Part shown: positions 52,724 to 55,096 of the stretch, piece by piece
Numbering within the stretch: position 1 is the first letter of the stretch
Layout: each line of letters opens with the position of its first letter
DNA from: Acidobacteriota bacterium
GTDB taxonomy: Bacteria; Acidobacteriota; UBA6911
Direction: 5' to 3'
Assembly (NCBI GenBank): GCA_031271905.1
Contig: JAISUT010000033.1
Location: 1 to 55,096 of the forward strand
DNA: 55,096 nt
The notes under the pieces: generated by a model
The model's input: only the letters and a program-made list of their open reading frames with translations
Database searches by the model: none
What the model was told of the DNA's origin: nothing
Program-made: the position numbers and the translations under genes

Positions 52724-53932
52724 ATGCGCAAGTTCCGCATCATGCTAGTCGCCGTCGTGATCTTGCTGGGGGTCGTCGCCGTGGTTTTCCTGACCAGGGA
52801 CCGGAAAACCCCCGCATACCTGACCACCCCGGCAGTCCGGCAAGAGATCAGGATGACGGTCAGCACCAACGGTGTCATCGAGCCCGTGGAGCGCAGCGAG
52901 GTCTACGCGCCGATCGACGGCAGGGTCACGCGCATCTCCGCGCAGGAAGGGGACGGCATCTCCGCAGGGCAGCTCCTGATGGAGCTGGAGTCAGACCAAG
53001 TCCGCACGGCGCTGTCCGAGGCGAACGCCGCGCTGCTGGAGGCGCGTCGGCAGGAGCAGTCGGTGTTGTCCGACCCGCCCGGGGAGGAAGTCGCCGCCAT
53101 CGACGCCACCATCGACGAGGCCGCGCTGCAACTCGCCGAAATCGACAAGGATCTCGCCGCCGAGGAGTCGTTGCTCGCCCAAGGCGCCGTCGCGCGGGTC
53201 TCGGTGGACAACCTGCGCAAGCAGCGGGAGCTGTTGCAACTCCAGTTGGACGGCCACCGGCGGCGGAGGCAGGAGCTGCTCGCCCGCCACTCGCCGGAAG
53301 AGAAGCAGTTGGAGCGGGACAGGGTGCGGCAACTGGCGGAGCAGGCACACTTCTTGGAGCAGCAGCGGCGCTTAGAGACCGTGGCTGCGCCGAAAAGCGG
53401 GGTGCTCTACTCCCTGGACGTCAAACCGGGCGCCTACGTCACACGCGGCCAGTTGCTGGCGCAGGTCAACCAGCCCGGGAAGATCAGGCTGCGCGCCTAT
53501 GTCGATGAGCCCGACCTGGGCAGGGTCGCCAAAGGCCAGCCGGTCGTGGTCACTTGGGACGGTTTGCCGGATCGCCGCTGGACGGGCGTGGTCGAGCGGC
53601 CTGCGGAGCAGGTGGTCTCGATGAACAACCGCACCGTAGGCCATGTGATCTGCTCCATCGACACCCAGGACGGGGGCGACGCCTTGCGGGAGCTGATCCC
53701 GAACCTCAACGTGAAGGTGGAGATCACGACCATGCGCAAAGCCGACGCCGTCGTGGTGCCGCGCAGCGCCGTCTTCAGCCCGGACGGGAAGCAGTCGGTG
53801 ACGTTGTTCGACGGCAAGGCCGCCGTCACGAGGCAGGTGGTCACGGGCATCGTGACGGCGGAGGACGTCGAGGTGCTGGAAGGCGTCAAGGAAGGCGACC
53901 CGGTGGTGACCAACCCCTTGGACGCGAACTAG
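52724..53932 (+). CDS. MacA/HlyD-type periplasmic efflux adaptor
   Basis: A 402-residue membrane-fusion protein. A membrane anchor at residues 5-22 is followed by YLTTPAVRQEIRMTVSTNGVIEP. The lipoyl half EVYAPIDGRVTRISAQEGDGISAGQLLMELE precedes a long coiled-coil hairpin (about 90-215). The second lipoyl half contains VAAPKSGVLYSLDVKPGAYVTRGQLLAQV, and the beta-barrel contains LRAYVDEPDLGRVAKGQPVVVTW. It would link an inner-membrane ABC permease such as MacB to an outer-membrane channel. The downstream permease is broken (54006-54960), so the pump may be inactive unless that break is a sequencing error. Confidence 0.92.
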   Translation: MRKFRIMLVAVVILLGVVAVVFLTRDRKTPAYLTTPAVRQEIRMTVSTNGVIEPVERSEVYAPIDGRVTRISAQEGDGISAGQLLMELESDQVRTALSEANAALLEARRQEQSVLSDPPGEEVAAIDATIDEAALQLAEIDKDLAAEESLLAQGAVARVSVDNLRKQRELLQLQLDGHRRRRQELLARHSPEEKQLERDRVRQLAEQAHFLEQQRRLETVAAPKSGVLYSLDVKPGAYVTRGQLLAQVNQPGKIRLRAYVDEPDLGRVAKGQPVVVTWDGLPDRRWTGVVERPAEQVVSMNNRTVGHVICSIDTQDGGDALRELIPNLNVKVEITTMRKADAVVVPRSAVFSPDGKQSVTLFDGKAAVTRQVVTGIVTAEDVEVLEGVKEGDPVVTNPLDAN

Positions 53933-54005
53933 GGGCGCGAGAGCCGCAGGGCAAGGGCGGAGAGGGGGGCGGAAGCCCCGTCCGCCCCATTTGGTTCGGA
54001 GCGAT

Positions 54006-54960
54006 ATGGCGGCACGGATTCCGATAATGGAGATTTTGCGCAACTCCGGGCAGGCGCTGGTGCGCAACTGGGGGCGGGCGGTGCTGACCTCCCTGAGCAT
54101 GGTCGTCGGCACGGCGTCGCTCGTGCTGGTGGTGGTGGTCGGCATCAGCGGCCGCGCATACACCTTGGAGCAGATACGCGGCGTGGGCACCAACTTAGTC
54201 TCCATCAGCAACGAGGGGGCGCCCCCGGCCGACGCCCTCAACTTCGACGACCTGGAGGCGATCCGCAAGGATATCCCCGGCGTCCAGAGCTCGGCGGCCG
54301 TGGTGGTCGCGCGGCCTTCGGTGACGATGGACGGGTTCACGCACCGGGTGACGCTGATCGGCACCTCGCCCGAGTACCAGACCGTGCGCAACATCCAGGT
54401 GGTGCGGGGGGAGGGTTCCTCGACGAGAACGACGTGAAGTTCCGCAACAAGGTCTGCCTGGTCACGGAATATTTCGACGAGAAGTTGCAGCGCGACCCGT
54501 TTTACGACGGCCACGTGACGCTCTTCGGCATCCGCTTCACGGGTCAACACCTTCGGCCAGACCGAGGTGGTCGATTTCAGCACCATCGCCCCGGTCTCCG
54601 TCGTGCGCTTCTTCAAATCGGACGACGCCATCGACTTCATCTACGTCTCGACGAAGGACATGCAAGTCGTCCCGCAGGTGTCTGCGGCGGCCAAGGCGCT
54701 GTTGATCGGCCGCCATCGCAACCAGTCCTTCTACCGGGTGGACAACCTGGCGGCCATCTTGGACGCAGCCAACAAGATCAGCCTGGGGCTGACGCTGGTG
54801 CTGCTGGTCATCGCGATGATCTCCCTGGTGTCGAGCGGCATCAGCATCATGAACGTCATGCTCATCACCGTCACGGAGCGGACGCGGGAGATCGGCGTCA
54901 AGAAGGCGCTGGGCGCCCTGCGGCGGGTGCTTTTGACGGAGTTCCTCGTGGAGGCGAACC
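54006..54960 (+). pseudogene. MacB-like ABC permease, frameshifted and truncated
   Basis: The reading opens with ARIPIMEILRNSGQALVRNWGRAVLTSLSMVVGTASLV, a MacB/FtsX-type first helix, and continues through an MacB core domain. The frame shifts near 54410 at a G-run (the VVRG|GFLDENDVKF join) and again near 54543 (after FGIRFT, resuming [12 protein letters not shown]). It then runs through [27 protein letters not shown] and ends abruptly after FLVEA at about 54960, where the usual C-terminal helices should follow. There an oppositely oriented gene end is joined. No ATP-binding subunit is seen. The two shifts could be assembly errors; the truncation is harder to explain so. Confidence 0.8.
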
Positions 54961-54984
54961 AGTCGCGTCTCCTTAAACCGCGGG

Positions 54985-55096
54985 TCACTCCTCGCGGATG
55001 TCGGGCTCCGCCATCTCGCGCCTGGAGGCGTCGTAGACGGCGGCGATGCGGAACAGGCGCTTGCCGCTCGACCGGTACGGCCCCGCGTAGTCCTTC
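54985..55096 (-). CDS. C-terminal end of an unidentified gene (partial)
   Basis: The last 36 codons of a minus-strand frame end at the TGA at 54985-54987 and run in from the right edge. It reads [20 protein letters not shown] followed by an acidic tail ending EPDIREE. The stretch looks like real coding sequence with high-GC codon use, but it is too short to identify. Its stop lies about 25 bases from where the MacB-like fragment breaks off. Confidence 0.5.
   Translation of the reverse strand, partial: KDYAGPYRSSGKRLFRIAAVYDASRREMAEPDIREE

Overview
The window is GC-rich DNA from a Gram-negative, probably anaerobic or microaerobic diazotroph. Outer-membrane, periplasmic and Tat-exported proteins point to a double membrane. 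The nitrogenase genes have the 'group II' architecture seen in clostridia, sulfate reducers and related anaerobes: a short NifH, a NifD with an insertion of about 50 residues, and a NifK without an N-terminal extension. Several radical-SAM enzymes and a DVU_1557-type redox protein fit a deltaproteobacterial-grade or similar anaerobe. I cannot assign a phylum from sequence alone.

Layout. 0-5.3 kb: minus-strand genes for secreted repeat proteins, then a nitroreductase, a CaiB-type CoA-transferase, an uncharacterised protein and a cupin. 5.5-8.35 kb: plus-strand zinc ribbon, a YhcC-like radical-SAM protein, a membrane-anchored HExxH protein and a small Cys-rich protein. 8.4-18.8 kb: a compact nitrogenase cluster, nifH-nifD-nifK-(GNAT acetyltransferase)-nifE-nifN-nifB-[2Fe-2S] ferredoxin-nifV. 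It is preceded by an AT-rich control region with a good sigma-54 (-24/-12) promoter and repeated TGACA/TGTCA half-sites. NifHDK form the enzyme. NifB, NifEN and NifV make the FeMo-cofactor, and the ferredoxin probably supplies electrons. No nifI, nifU, nifS, nifX or nifQ lies within the cluster, though NifB carries a NifX-like domain.

19-26.4 kb is mostly housekeeping: TatD-linked radical SAM, glyoxalase-like protein, ArfB-type ribosome rescue, panD, ribH-nusB-lysS, a secreted GH51 arabinofuranosidase and an RNA ligase-like/cyclic phosphodiesterase. 26.4-29.3 kb is an accessory patch: a large secreted protein with a compositional break, a 37-bp direct repeat, a fragment of a recombinase-associated protein, and the tmRNA gene (ssrA), a common integration site. 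29.7-35.8 kb: PilZ protein, CstA-type transporter, CBM9-like protein, a secreted hydrolase-like protein and an outer-membrane barrel.

36-38.2 kb is a tight three-gene operon (Tat-exported protein, tiny redox/zinc protein, TrsS/MJ0619-type radical SAM) and is the best candidate for an undescribed pathway. 38-52 kb: MFS and NCS2-type transporters, a disordered acidic/RG-rich protein, an HemY-like oxidoreductase, Mrp, exported RidA, a protein of about 15-residue helical repeats, cytochrome c, folE, yihY, queA, an anti-sigma-like factor with a Spy-like partner, and an ExeA-type ATPase. The window ends in a MacA-like adaptor followed by a broken MacB-like permease that abuts an oppositely oriented partial gene. 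Two copies of a short palindromic MITE-like element lie at 6.9 and 43.1 kb.
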